Shown here: piece after piece, positions 7,834 to 16,264 of the stretch
How the letters are laid out: every line of letters begins with the position of its first letter
How positions within the stretch are numbered: the stretch's first letter is position 1
From: Ruegeria sp. SCSIO 43209
GTDB lineage: Bacteria > Pseudomonadota > Alphaproteobacteria > Rhodobacterales > Rhodobacteraceae
DNA length: 64,000 bases
Assembly (NCBI RefSeq): GCF_019904295.1
Contig: NZ_CP065362.1
Span: 248,001-312,000 of the forward strand
Direction of reading: 5' to 3'
Translations under genes and position numbers: made by a program
The notes under the pieces: model-generated
What the model saw: the letters and a program-made list of their open reading frames with translations, nothing else
What the model was told of the DNA's origin: nothing
Databases searched by the model: none

Positions 7834-10287
7834 TCAGGCGCGCGCGCGGGCGCTGGTGGGATCAACGGCGCAGGTATCGATCACTTCGGCCTCGCGCATT
7901 TCATTGTGGATGAGCACCTGCATTTTGGTGCCGGGTGCCGTCATCTCGTGTGGAACCAGCGCCATCGCAATGTCGTGGTTGCAGTAATACGAGAACCCGC
8001 CCGAAGTGACGCGTCCGATCAGCTTGCCATCGGCATAGACGCCTTCGTCAAACATCACCGAGGTGTCGCAGAACGGCAGCTTCAGTGTGACCAGTGTGTT
8101 GTATCCACCCTGCTCCTGCTGCTGTTGCAACGCGGCTTTGCCGATGAAATCACGTTCGGCCACCTGCCCGCCGATCTTCTCGGTCATTGCAACGAAACGG
8201 CCCAAATCGGCCTCATATGGGGTCAGGTCCTTGCAGATTTCGCGGTTGATTGCGCGATAGGATTTCTCAAGCCGCATCGACTCCAACGCTTCAAGCCCGA
8301 AAGGTTTCACACCCGATTTCAGCAGCAAATCAACGAGGTGGCGATTGTACCCGACCGGGTGGTGCAGTTCCCATCCCAACTCACCGGTGTAGGAGACGCG
8401 CAACAAGTGCACACCTTTGGCATAGCCCACCTCGCCCATCTGTGCCGACAGCCATGGGAATGCTTCGTTCGACAAATCATTATCGGTCAATGGTTGCAGG
8501 ATGTCCCGTGCCTTGGGCCCGGCCAGTGCGATCACGCCCAGCTGTTCTGAGATATCCTCGATCACCACCGAGCCATCACCTGGCAGCACGCGCTGTAACT
8601 GATCCCAATTGTAGGCTCGCCAGTTCGGCGTCGATATCAGGTAGAAATCGTCGTCGGCATAGCGCACGATTGTGTACTCCGCATCCATGCCGCCCTTATC
8701 GTTCAACATCAGCGACAAGGTCATGCGGCCCACCTTGGGCAGCTTGTTGGCCATCAGGCTATCCAGCCATTTGGCGGCACCCGGCCCGCGCACTGTGAAC
8801 TTGGTCATCGGCGACATTTCGATGAAGCCAGCCTCTTCACGGGTGGTGCGCACCTCTTCCTGAACACGCTCCATATGGTTGGTGCGGCGGAAACTGTGTT
8901 CGGGGATCGCCTCTTCGGGCGATTTGGCAAACCAGCGAGGAAATTCGTAGCCGTTAAAGCTGGTCCAAACCGCGCCCTGAGCAGTCAAAAGATCATATGA
9001 CCCCATGGTCTTCATCGGGCGCGCATCCGGGAAGTCCTCACCCGGAACATGCGCATCCATATGGGTGCCCCATGTCTCGCGCACCTTATCCATGGTCCAA
9101 CGTTTTGAGGCGTAGTCCGAGAATCGACGCGGGTCGAGCTCCGACATATCCATGCCCGGATCGCCATCGACGATCCATTTGGCCAAACGGTTACCAACGG
9201 TGCCGCCCCAGAGGATGCCACCTGGCATGCCTTCGGCCAGCCAAAGGTTCTCATGCCCCGGTGCGGGTCCGGCCAGAGGCAGCTCGTCCGGGGTCATCTG
9301 GAACGGGCCACGGGTGTTGGCCTTGATCCCAACCTCACCCAAGGTTGGCACCCGTTCGATGGCGCGTTCCCATTGGGTTTCCACGGCATCAAAATCCTCG
9401 GGCAACAGATCGGCTCCGAACTCGGGCGGGACACGATCCTCGGCAAACAGTTTGAGGTCTTTGGTGAATTCATACGGCCCGAACTGGATCCCGCCCACAT
9501 CTTCGCGCAGATAAGCGCCGTAGTCCTCATCCCGCAGGATTGGGAATTCGGGCAAGCCTTGCGCCCGGCGCTCTTTCAACAGCGGCACCGTCTCGGTCGT
9601 CCAATACTGGTGAACGATCGGGATACATGGCAGGTCCAGCCCCACGCGGCGCGCATTTTCGCGGGCGTAGTTGCCGGTGGCAAAGATCAGATGCTCGCAG
9701 GTGATCTCACCCTGATTGGTGGTCACTTTCCAGTGGCCATTGTCCAGCTTCTCATAAGCCTGCGCTTCGGTGTTCTGGTATACCTTGGCGCCGGCATCCC
9801 GCGCGAGCTTGGCCAATGCCATGGTAATGTCGGCGGGATTCACATAACCGTCTTCCGTGTGCAGAATACCACCCCGAATATCTGAACTTTGATTCAGCAA
9901 GGGATGAATCTCGGCAATCTCCTCCGGCGTCAGCAGTTGGCAGGGCACGCCTGCAGCTTCGGCAATCGAGATATAGGACTGGAACTCATCCCAGCGCTTT
10001 TCGGTATTGGCGACCCGCAGTTGTCCTACCTTACGCAGCCCGACCGAACTGCCCATCTTCTCTTCCACCTCGGTGTAGATGCGGATGGTTTCCATCGTCA
10101 TCTTCGACACGTTGTGCGACCGCACAAAGGTTACTAGCAAACCAGCCGCATGCCACGTCGAACCCGAGGTCAGTGTGGTGCGTTCCAGCATAACGGCATC
10201 AGAGCATCCATGTTCGGTCAGCCCATATAGAATTGACGCCCCGACGCATCCGCCACCGACAACCACGACTTTTGCATGTGACTGCAT
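7834..10287 (-). CDS. Dimethylglycine/sarcosine dehydrogenase-like flavoprotein with GcvT domain
   Basis: The 817-residue protein has the DMGDH/SDH architecture: an N-terminal DAO domain with GGGCVG at 11-16, then FAO_M and aminomethyltransferase (GcvT plus GcvT_C) domains from about residue 430 to the end. STWHAAGL at 43-50 contains His46, at the position that carries covalent FAD in mammalian DMGDH and SDH. The reaction is oxidative N-demethylation, with the formaldehyde-level carbon captured as 5,10-methylene-tetrahydrofolate by the C-terminal domain. AAGGAG precedes ATG 10287. As the first gene of a four-gene operon with an MttB homologue it supports a pathway that strips N-methyl groups in sequence. 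The true substrate may be dimethylglycine, sarcosine or an N-methylated proline. Confidence 0.9.
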   Translation of the reverse strand: MQSHAKVVVVGGGCVGASILYGLTEHGCSDAVMLERTTLTSGSTWHAAGLLVTFVRSHNVSKMTMETIRIYTEVEEKMGSSVGLRKVGQLRVANTEKRWDEFQSYISIAEAAGVPCQLLTPEEIAEIHPLLNQSSDIRGGILHTEDGYVNPADITMALAKLARDAGAKVYQNTEAQAYEKLDNGHWKVTTNQGEITCEHLIFATGNYARENARRVGLDLPCIPIVHQYWTTETVPLLKERRAQGLPEFPILRDEDYGAYLREDVGGIQFGPYEFTKDLKLFAEDRVPPEFGADLLPEDFDAVETQWERAIERVPTLGEVGIKANTRGPFQMTPDELPLAGPAPGHENLWLAEGMPGGILWGGTVGNRLAKWIVDGDPGMDMSELDPRRFSDYASKRWTMDKVRETWGTHMDAHVPGEDFPDARPMKTMGSYDLLTAQGAVWTSFNGYEFPRWFAKSPEEAIPEHSFRRTNHMERVQEEVRTTREEAGFIEMSPMTKFTVRGPGAAKWLDSLMANKLPKVGRMTLSLMLNDKGGMDAEYTIVRYADDDFYLISTPNWRAYNWDQLQRVLPGDGSVVIEDISEQLGVIALAGPKARDILQPLTDNDLSNEAFPWLSAQMGEVGYAKGVHLLRVSYTGELGWELHHPVGYNRHLVDLLLKSGVKPFGLEALESMRLEKSYRAINREICKDLTPYEADLGRFVAMTEKIGGQVAERDFIGKAALQQQQEQGGYNTLVTLKLPFCDTSVMFDEGVYADGKLIGRVTSGGFSYYCNHDIAMALVPHEMTAPGTKMQVLIHNEMREAEVIDTCAVDPTSARARA

Positions 10288-10467
10288 ACTGCAACTCCTT
10301 CAACTTGTGCACGACCAACCGGGGGTCGCATTGCATGAGGAAAGATCGATATGAACGCCAAGAGTTTTGAGGACCTTTGGCACATCCCTTGATCATGTCT
10401 CAAACGGTTGTGGCGAATTTTCACCGTGAACCGCTGGCGGGCAATTGCAAAAAGATTCACTTTGAAT

Positions 10468-10489
10468 AAGATCAGCTAAGCCTGATCTT
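10468..10489. promoter_or_regulatory. Inverted repeat in divergent promoter, candidate LysR operator
   Basis: A perfect 8-bp inverted repeat AAGATCAG-N6-CTGATCTT lies in the 222-base gap between the DMGDH-like operon (minus) and the GcvA-type regulator (plus). A TATAAT-like -10 element follows at 10503-10508 on the plus strand. Position and symmetry fit an autoregulatory LysR site, but no binding data support it. Confidence 0.45.
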
Positions 10490-10542
10490 CGGATAGTGCT
10501 TATATAATATTGGATGTAAAAAACATCACAGGTCAAATCACC

Positions 10543-11436
10543 TTGCTCAACAGGCCCTACGATCTTCCACCTGTAAGTTCGCTTATCAGCTTTGAGGCTG
10601 CTGCGCGGCATGTAAGCTTCAAGACCGCTGCAGAAGAGCTGAACGTCACGCCGGCCGCAATCAGCCATCAGGTCAAAGCGCTGGAAAACGAGCTGCAATG
10701 CGCGCTGTTTCTGCGCCATCATCGCGGCGTGGAACTTACTGAAAGCGGTGCTTATCTTCTTGTTGCCCTTCAACGTGGTCTGGAAGGCATCAGCGAAGCA
10801 CTTGGGCAGTTGCGGCGTCAATATGACAGAAAAGGTGTAACGATCCGCTCAACCACGGCTGTCAGTTCACTTTGGCTCACCCCGCGCCTTGCGCAATTCT
10901 GGAAGCAATACGGACATGTTTCCGTGACGCAGGTCGTGACTGACCTCGGCATCGACACGTCAAAATGCGACCTAAGTATCCATTACGGCGATTCCAGTCG
11001 CGAAGCGGGCATCTTCAAGACACTATTTCACGACAAGATCATGGCGCTTTGCAGCCCAAGGTTTGCGCAACAGAATCCCATCAAACGTGTTGAAGATATT
11101 GCCAGGGTCCCCCTAATTCATCTCGACGCTCCGGATACCGGCTGGACCGACTGGCGTGCCTGGACCCGTAAACTGGGCTATGAAGGCCCGCTGAATTCCG
11201 CGCATCGGGTCAACAATTACACGATTGCGCTTCAGGCCGCTCAGGACGATATGGGCGCAGTGCTGGGATGGGAAGGACTGACCTCGGAACTGATCGCATC
11301 CGGAAAGCTGGTCAGGCTGTTGCCGCAAACCATCTCATCGCAACTGGATTTCTACGTGAAACTACACAACACCTCATCCGACCGCGCCAAGCTTGTGTTC
11401 AAGTGGCTCGGCCAAGCGGCTGACGGAAAGGTTTAA
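10543..11436 (+). CDS. GcvA-type LysR transcriptional regulator
   Basis: The protein has an N-terminal winged HTH of the GcvA subgroup (LPPVSSLISFEAAARHVSF, then KTAAEELNVTPAAISHQVKA) and a periplasmic-binding-like effector domain. No ATG is available at the 5' end. TTG 10543 puts the HTH at the usual distance from the N-terminus, whereas TTG 10510 would lie at or before the transcription start suggested by TATAAT at 10503-10508, so I chose 10543 with moderate certainty. It is transcribed divergently from the DMGDH-like/MttB operon and probably regulates it in response to its substrate. Confidence 0.87.
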   Translation: MLNRPYDLPPVSSLISFEAAARHVSFKTAAEELNVTPAAISHQVKALENELQCALFLRHHRGVELTESGAYLLVALQRGLEGISEALGQLRRQYDRKGVTIRSTTAVSSLWLTPRLAQFWKQYGHVSVTQVVTDLGIDTSKCDLSIHYGDSSREAGIFKTLFHDKIMALCSPRFAQQNPIKRVEDIARVPLIHLDAPDTGWTDWRAWTRKLGYEGPLNSAHRVNNYTIALQAAQDDMGAVLGWEGLTSELIASGKLVRLLPQTISSQLDFYVKLHNTSSDRAKLVFKWLGQAADGKV

Positions 11437-11490
11437 ACTCGGCTCAGACCTGATCAGGACGAAATATCTTGTGAGCGAAGATCGAGGGCC

Positions 11491-12504
11491 TTACCGTTGA
11501 TTTCTCGCAGTCCTGAATAAAAGCAAGAATACAAACACCGATCCGATTGAAGTTGTGACGATCCCCACCGGCAATTCCTGCGGAGCCAGCATAAGCCTGC
11601 TGAGAATGTCAGAGCCGGTCAACAAGGCAGCACCAACCATAGCGGCGGTTGGTAGAAGGTTTTTGTGCAAGGGACCTGCGATCCCGCGTGCAATATGCGG
11701 CACCATCAGACCGACAAAACCAATCACTCCGGCTACGGAAACAAACACGGCCGTTGCCAACGCTGCGGTGAAAAACATGCTGAACCGCAGACCCCGAACC
11801 GGCACACCCAGAGTAGCGGCAGTCAAATCCCCGGTCAGCAGCGCATCCAACCAGCGGCTGCGATAAAGCGAATAGCTCAGGATCAGCAGCAGACCGATGC
11901 ACACCAGCGGGAACGTCTCCCAACGGGCCAGGCCCAGCCCCCCCAGCATCCAGAAGATGACAGAATGAGCGGCGCGGCTATCACCGGCGAAGATCAGATA
12001 GTTGGTGATGGCCGAAAACAAAAATGACACAGCCAGACCCGCAAGGATCAGCTTTTCCGGTGCGCTAGTGCGAAGCCCATGAACCAGCGCCAGCACGATG
12101 CCCGACGCCACAAGACCGCCGCAAAAGGCAGCCAGCGGCAGAGTCCAGAAACCCAGAATATCTCCGGTCACGGTAATTACAAACACCGCCCCCGCTGCCG
12201 CGCCCGAGGACAGGCCGAACAGAAATGGATCGGCAAGGTCATTACGTGTGGTCGTTTGCAGCACCACGCCAACGATGCCCAGCCCGCCACCGATCACGGC
12301 TGCAAACAAAGCGCGGGGCAATCGCAGGTCGAATACGATCCTATGCAGCGGTGACATCTCTCCGTCCTGCAACCCGGTACCGCGCAATATCGCGGTGAAG
12401 GTGTCGGACAAAGGAATCGAGGTTGTGCCGTAGATCGTGGAAATCAGCAAAAGGGCGGTCAGAACGACCGCCCCCAGCAACAACGTCAGGCCCAATCGGC
12501 CCAT
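11491..12504 (-). CDS. FecCD/BtuC-family ABC transporter permease (corrinoid or siderophore type)
   Basis: This 337-residue polytopic inner-membrane protein belongs to the FecCD family of importers for vitamin B12, ferric siderophores and haem. Visible blocks are LRLPRALFAAVIGGGLGIVG (about 65-84), the coupling region RARWLDALLTGDLTAATLGV-like segment around 215-235, and the GLMVPHIAR motif near 270. It lies one base after the substrate-binding protein gene and is the last member of the cobalamin-riboswitch operon, so corrinoid or a cobalt chelate is the likely cargo. Siderophore import cannot be excluded from the protein alone. Confidence 0.9.
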   Translation of the reverse strand: MGRLGLTLLLGAVVLTALLLISTIYGTTSIPLSDTFTAILRGTGLQDGEMSPLHRIVFDLRLPRALFAAVIGGGLGIVGVVLQTTTRNDLADPFLFGLSSGAAAGAVFVITVTGDILGFWTLPLAAFCGGLVASGIVLALVHGLRTSAPEKLILAGLAVSFLFSAITNYLIFAGDSRAAHSVIFWMLGGLGLARWETFPLVCIGLLLILSYSLYRSRWLDALLTGDLTAATLGVPVRGLRFSMFFTAALATAVFVSVAGVIGFVGLMVPHIARGIAGPLHKNLLPTAAMVGAALLTGSDILSRLMLAPQELPVGIVTTSIGSVFVFLLLFRTARNQR

Positions 12505-12505
12505 A

Positions 12506-13453
12506 TCAGCTCTGACCCGGATGCATCGCGCGCGCCATCTTCGAGATCGCTTCGATATTTGCCGGTCCCGGCGTCAGCTCCTCGTAGCGCAATCCGATCC
12601 AGCGCTCGTTCTTGACGGCGTCAGTCTGCGACATGACGGGATGTTCCTGCAGGAACTTGAAGGTGTCCTCGGCGCCATTGCCGGTCTGATAATCCAACAA
12701 AACCAGGAATTCCGGGTTCGATGCGGCAACGGCCTCCCACGAAGTGCGGCCCCAGCTCGTGTCCATGTCATGAGTGACGTTTTCACCACCGGCGGCTGTG
12801 ATCATCGCATCGGGAATCGCGAATTTACCAGCGGTAAACGGAGCATCTGCAGGACCATCCAGAAGAAAGACGCGGGGCTTGGGCAGTTCAGCAGTCTTGG
12901 CTTCGATCGCTGCCAGCTGCTCTTTCCAGCCCGAGACCAGAGCTTCGGCCTTGTCTTCGACTTGCATCACCTTGCCCAAGCGCAACACATCGCCAAACAG
13001 AAGATCCATGCTGGCTTCGGGGCGATCCTTGTCCAGATGGACACAGCTTTCGGTTAGAACCAAGGTCTTGATTCCGAACGGTTCCAGTGTATCTGGGGTC
13101 ACATCACCACCCGGCTTCATGCCATAGTACCAACCGGCAAAGAACAGGTCGGGTTCAACCGCCACCAGGTTTTCGACGGTCGGATATTTCGGCGCAAGCT
13201 CGGGGATGTCGCCGCGCAGAGCATCAAAATCAGGGCTGGTCTTGTACCAGCCGGTGATGCCGGTCAGGCCGACGATCTTGTCCTGCAGACCCAATGCAAA
13301 GGCCATATCGGTCATGTTCATGTCATGCACAACCAGGCGCTCGGGCGCGGTATCAAAAACCAGCGGTTCGCCGCAGTTGTCTACGGTGACTTCTTGCGCA
13401 GCAGCACCGCTTGCCATGGCGGTGGCCAACGCCACGGGCCAGATGTATTTCAT
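12506..13453 (-). CDS. Periplasmic substrate-binding protein of FecB/BtuF type
   Basis: The 315-residue protein starts with a classic Sec signal peptide (MKYIWPVALATAMASGAAAQ, cleavage probably after AAAQ or AAA). The mature part has the two-lobed helical-backbone fold of cluster A-II binding proteins: PERLVVHDMNMTDMAFALGL near the start, VAVEPDLFFAGWYYG in the first lobe and WEAVAASNPEFLVL in the second. It delivers a metal chelate or corrinoid to the adjacent permease and ATPase. The gene order ATPase, binding protein, permease under a cobalamin riboswitch argues for a B12-related ligand. Two or three Cys residues in the mature chain (for example in VDNCGEPLVF) could form a disulfide. Confidence 0.9.
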   Translation of the reverse strand: MKYIWPVALATAMASGAAAQEVTVDNCGEPLVFDTAPERLVVHDMNMTDMAFALGLQDKIVGLTGITGWYKTSPDFDALRGDIPELAPKYPTVENLVAVEPDLFFAGWYYGMKPGGDVTPDTLEPFGIKTLVLTESCVHLDKDRPEASMDLLFGDVLRLGKVMQVEDKAEALVSGWKEQLAAIEAKTAELPKPRVFLLDGPADAPFTAGKFAIPDAMITAAGGENVTHDMDTSWGRTSWEAVAASNPEFLVLLDYQTGNGAEDTFKFLQEHPVMSQTDAVKNERWIGLRYEELTPGPANIEAISKMARAMHPGQS

Positions 13454-13471
13454 CTCAGTGTGTTCCTTCGA

Positions 13472-14257
13472 CTAAGTTGAGACTGTGGTTCTTCGAATAT
13501 CAAGCGCCGGAATCACGCGGCCTTCGTGGAGAAAGCAGAGGAAATCAACGCCAAAAGTTTCGCGGACTCTTTCGGGTGTCAGCACCTTGTCCACCGACCC
13601 AAACTCGATCATGCGGGTCGATTTCATCAGCGCCACGTGTGTGGCGAATTCGGGGATCATGACCAGATCGTGTACGATCATGACCACGGTGATCCCAAGC
13701 TCGGCGACCAAAGACAGCATCCGCCCTTTTGCATCAGGATCCAGATGGTTGGTCGGTTCGTCCAGAAACAGCAACGAAGGGTTTTGCGCCAAAGCGCGCG
13801 CGATATGGGCACGCTGACGTTCGCCTCCGGACAGTTGGGCCATGCGCTTGTCCGCGAGATTGGCGAGACCAGTCAGGTCTAAAATCCGGTCCAGCTCTTG
13901 CGCGTGGCCTTCGGCAGAGCGGTCCGCACGGATGGGTATTTGCCCCAGCGCAACATAATCGCGTAACGCCAAGCGTCCATCGGGCAGTTCCTGCTGACCT
14001 ACCACTGCAATCATGCGCGCACGCTCTTTGGCCGTGAGCTTTTTCAGACTGCGTCCTTTGATCCGAACATCGCCAAGTGCCAGCGGCTCAGCGCCGCACA
14101 ACAGATTGAGAAGCGTCGTTTTCCCCGCCCCGTTCGGGCCGGCGATGGCTAGAATGGAACCCTCGTCCAACTCGAACGAGACGCCCTGCAACAGGACATC
14201 TCCGTTAAGGGCATAATACTCAAGGTTTTCGGCAATCAGAAAGGGTGGCAACGTCAT
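13472..14257 (-). CDS. ABC transporter ATP-binding protein of BtuD/FecE type
   Basis: The 261-residue ATPase has Walker A GPNGAGKTTLL (about 39-49), signature LSGGERQRAHIARAL (about 140-154) and Walker B LLFLDEPTNHLD (about 160-171), the sequence style of the BtuD/FecE group. It energises the FecCD permease at 11491. The start ATG overlaps the stop of the DUF1636 gene by four bases (ATGA), so translation is coupled, and the binding-protein gene follows 18 bases after its stop. The C-terminal 25 residues (ALDIRRTTVST end) form a short extension. Confidence 0.92.
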   Translation of the reverse strand: MTLPPFLIAENLEYYALNGDVLLQGVSFELDEGSILAIAGPNGAGKTTLLNLLCGAEPLALGDVRIKGRSLKKLTAKERARMIAVVGQQELPDGRLALRDYVALGQIPIRADRSAEGHAQELDRILDLTGLANLADKRMAQLSGGERQRAHIARALAQNPSLLFLDEPTNHLDPDAKGRMLSLVAELGITVVMIVHDLVMIPEFATHVALMKSTRMIEFGSVDKVLTPERVRETFGVDFLCFLHEGRVIPALDIRRTTVST

Positions 14258-14610
14258 TGCGATGCTCCCTGTTCGATCCGCGGCATGCGCGAGAGGGTTT
14301 TATTGGACAACGCCTGCGGGCGATCAGTGGCATTTGTCCAGCCATCCGGGCTTTCACGATACTGCGCTGCAAACTCAGCCAGCGCCTGCACCTCATCCGC
14401 GGTCTGAATGCCACCAAAAAGGTATTGCGCCTTTCCTACGGCCTGGAACCCAACCGTTCTGGGACTATCGCAGCCTGCCATGCAAGACGACGCGCGGATC
14501 GCAAAACTGCGAGGTAATTTCCCAGTCAACGCATCGCAAATTTCATCAAGGGGCAGCCCTTCAGTGCAGCTTTCGCAGACTAGAATGAAATGATCAGGCG
14601 TATCTGGCAT
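14254..14610 (-). CDS. DUF1636 family predicted metal-binding protein
   Basis: The 118-residue soluble protein matches DUF1636, a thioredoxin-like small protein with two Cys pairs: CESC near residues 11-14 and CMAGC near 41-45. The likely start is ATG 14610, preceded by GGAGTGGACC; an upstream in-frame GTG at 14664 would add 18 residues without a good ribosome site. It is the first conventional gene of the riboswitch-controlled operon and overlaps the ATPase gene by four bases. Family members often lie near cobalamin or cobalt genes, but their biochemical role is not established. Handling of cobalt or a corrinoid in the cytoplasm is inference. Confidence 0.8.
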   Translation of the reverse strand: MPDTPDHFILVCESCTEGLPLDEICDALTGKLPRSFAIRASSCMAGCDSPRTVGFQAVGKAQYLFGGIQTADEVQALAEFAAQYRESPDGWTNATDRPQALSNKTLSRMPRIEQGASQ

Positions 14611-14680
14611 GGTCCACTCCACTTGTTTCCAAGCGCATGCGGAAGCTGCCGACAATGTAAACACGCGATTGACGCGCCAT
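14594..14680 (-). CDS. 28-codon leader ORF between cobalamin riboswitch and DUF1636 gene
   Basis: ATG 14680 follows GGAAGGAGG with five-base spacing, the strongest ribosome site in this leader. The frame encodes 28 residues beginning MARQSRVYIVGSFRMR and stops with TGA at 14594, after the DUF1636 start at 14610, so the two frames overlap by 17 bases. The peptide is basic and resembles nothing I recognise. Two explanations fit: a translated leader that couples DUF1636 expression to riboswitch control, or chance. The good SD and the overlap favour the first. Confidence 0.5.
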   Translation of the reverse strand: MARQSRVYIVGSFRMRLETSGVDHARYA

Positions 14681-14728
14681 CAAAGCCTCCTTCCAGGACG
14701 CCCCGCCCCGGGTTGGTTAAACATCTGA

Positions 14729-14903
14729 TGGCAGGTCTCCTGACTTGCGGGTCCGCGCTCGGCCAACCTTCCCGATCCTGTGGACCAGTGGCTGTTTGGC
14801 CTTGCTCACCGCTTACAGTTGCGGGGGCAGTTACGGAATTGGCACCTTTTGGCAAGCCTCACCGTATTCCCTTTTCATCCCGCGGCAACGCCACCGGGAA
14901 CCA
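14729..14903 (-). promoter_or_regulatory. Cobalamin (B12) riboswitch
   Basis: Read on the minus strand, the region carries the landmarks of the cobalamin element in order: GGTTCCCGGTGGC, GATGAAAAGGGAA then CGGTG, CCCCGCAACTGTAAGCGG, GCCACTGG, GGGAAGG, and the 3' B12 box AGTCAGGAGACCTGCC at 14730-14745. It ends about 50 bases before the leader ORF at 14680 and about 120 before DUF1636. High adenosylcobalamin is expected to lower expression of the downstream importer operon. Because no T-run terminator is obvious downstream, translational control at the AAGGAGG site is more likely. Confidence 0.93.
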
Positions 14904-15178
14904 TCAATCGATTGAGTGCCCGAGAACACCGGACACGTCAATGATAAAGTCGAAGGCACCCAACTCTGGTCGAGGATCGAGCGCCGCCAACCACGTGTCC
15001 GAAGCACCAACCGAATAGCTTGGGCTGCGCGCCGAATTTGTCTGGCCACGGTTGTCCATAGTTGGTGTGTTTGGAAATTAGACAATCTGAGGTAAGCTGA
15101 ACAAATTTAGAGGTTTAGCTTTGTCAGCACCTTACCCCTGTTTGATCATTGCCTGGGTTTATCCAAGGAGACGGTTCT

Positions 15179-16246
15179 TTGACACATGTTTCGCAAAACG
15201 CATTGCCGCCGGATATTGTTGATGATGTCATTGACCACAATCTCGAGGCCGTTGCACGGTGGAAAGGCCATCGCTTAAGGGCTCAGCATGGGCGCAGTCA
15301 CGGGTGTGTGGCTGCAATATTCACCGTCAGAAACGATCTACCAGAACAGTTCCGTCACGGCCTGTTTGAACAGCCCGCAGCCTATTCAGCCGCACTTCGC
15401 TTTTCCAACGGCGCGCATCTGGATGACCGGAAATCGGATGCCCACGGGATGGCGATCAAGCTTTTTGACGTGCCAGGCCCCAAGCTGATCGACGCCGAAG
15501 CACTTGCGCATCTGGGGACCACACAACTCAGCGACGAGTTCGATTTTGTATTGGTCGATCAGGATGTGTTTCCCAGCTACGTCCCCGATGAATATGAGCG
15601 ATTGGGCAGGCTTGTCGCCACATTACAAGCGGTCCAGCACGCGATCAAAGGGCGACGAAAATGGAGCCTTAGGTTGATCACCAAAGGGCTGCGCGCAGGA
15701 TTTCGCGCCTTCCTCACTCGTGAAGGCAAGCGTCAGTTTCGCGTCGCGAGTGATTTTGCCTCGAACTATATGCACTCGCCTTTTGAGGTCCATTTCTGGT
15801 CGACAACACCGTATCGGCTGGGCCCCGATCTAACGGTCAGATACTTGGCCCGCAGCGCGAAACCAAAAATTCCGGCACATCCGGTAGACGACCCAGATGG
15901 GATCGGGCAGTGTTTGCGGCAAGACGTGGCCGATGGAGAAAATCACTTCGAGCTGTGTGTGATTGAGCCCCCGCGCCCGGCCGACGAATTCGATGTGCTC
16001 GACAATCGCATCCGGTGGGCATGCGACCCGCAACCAGATGCACCTCTTGATCCGTACCATCATACCGTCACGCCCGTGGCGGATATCACGATTCCCAAAG
16101 GTGCAGAATTTGATCCGCAGAATGGAGACGCGATGAGCTTCGCGCCCTGGCGTGTCACGGCAGATCACGAACCTTTAGGACCGATTAATGCGATCCGGCT
16201 CAGAACCTATCTGAGCTTGGCCAGCGCCCGGTTCCCGAATCGATGA
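15179..16246 (+). CDS. Catalase-related haem protein (mini-catalase / allene-oxide-synthase-like)
   Basis: The 355-residue protein is shorter than classical catalases (about 480 or more) and matches the catalase-related group. The distal motif R34-x-x-H37 is in RAQHGRSHG, the core LRFSNGAHLDDRKSDAHG and MAIKLFDV follow, and the C-terminus has R340-x-x-x-Y344 (RLRTY), the R-x3-Y that carries the proximal haem tyrosinate in catalases. The start is TTG 15179, eight bases after AAGGAG; no ATG is available. It lacks the NADPH-binding and flavodoxin-like regions. Catalase-related proteins can act as fatty-acid hydroperoxide isomerases, and the next gene, 18 bases downstream, is a cyclooxygenase-like oxygenase, which favours oxylipin processing over H2O2 removal. 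That role is inference. Confidence 0.83.
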   Translation: MTHVSQNALPPDIVDDVIDHNLEAVARWKGHRLRAQHGRSHGCVAAIFTVRNDLPEQFRHGLFEQPAAYSAALRFSNGAHLDDRKSDAHGMAIKLFDVPGPKLIDAEALAHLGTTQLSDEFDFVLVDQDVFPSYVPDEYERLGRLVATLQAVQHAIKGRRKWSLRLITKGLRAGFRAFLTREGKRQFRVASDFASNYMHSPFEVHFWSTTPYRLGPDLTVRYLARSAKPKIPAHPVDDPDGIGQCLRQDVADGENHFELCVIEPPRPADEFDVLDNRIRWACDPQPDAPLDPYHHTVTPVADITIPKGAEFDPQNGDAMSFAPWRVTADHEPLGPINAIRLRTYLSLASARFPNR

Positions 16247-16264
16247 CCAAACGGAGATGTATTG

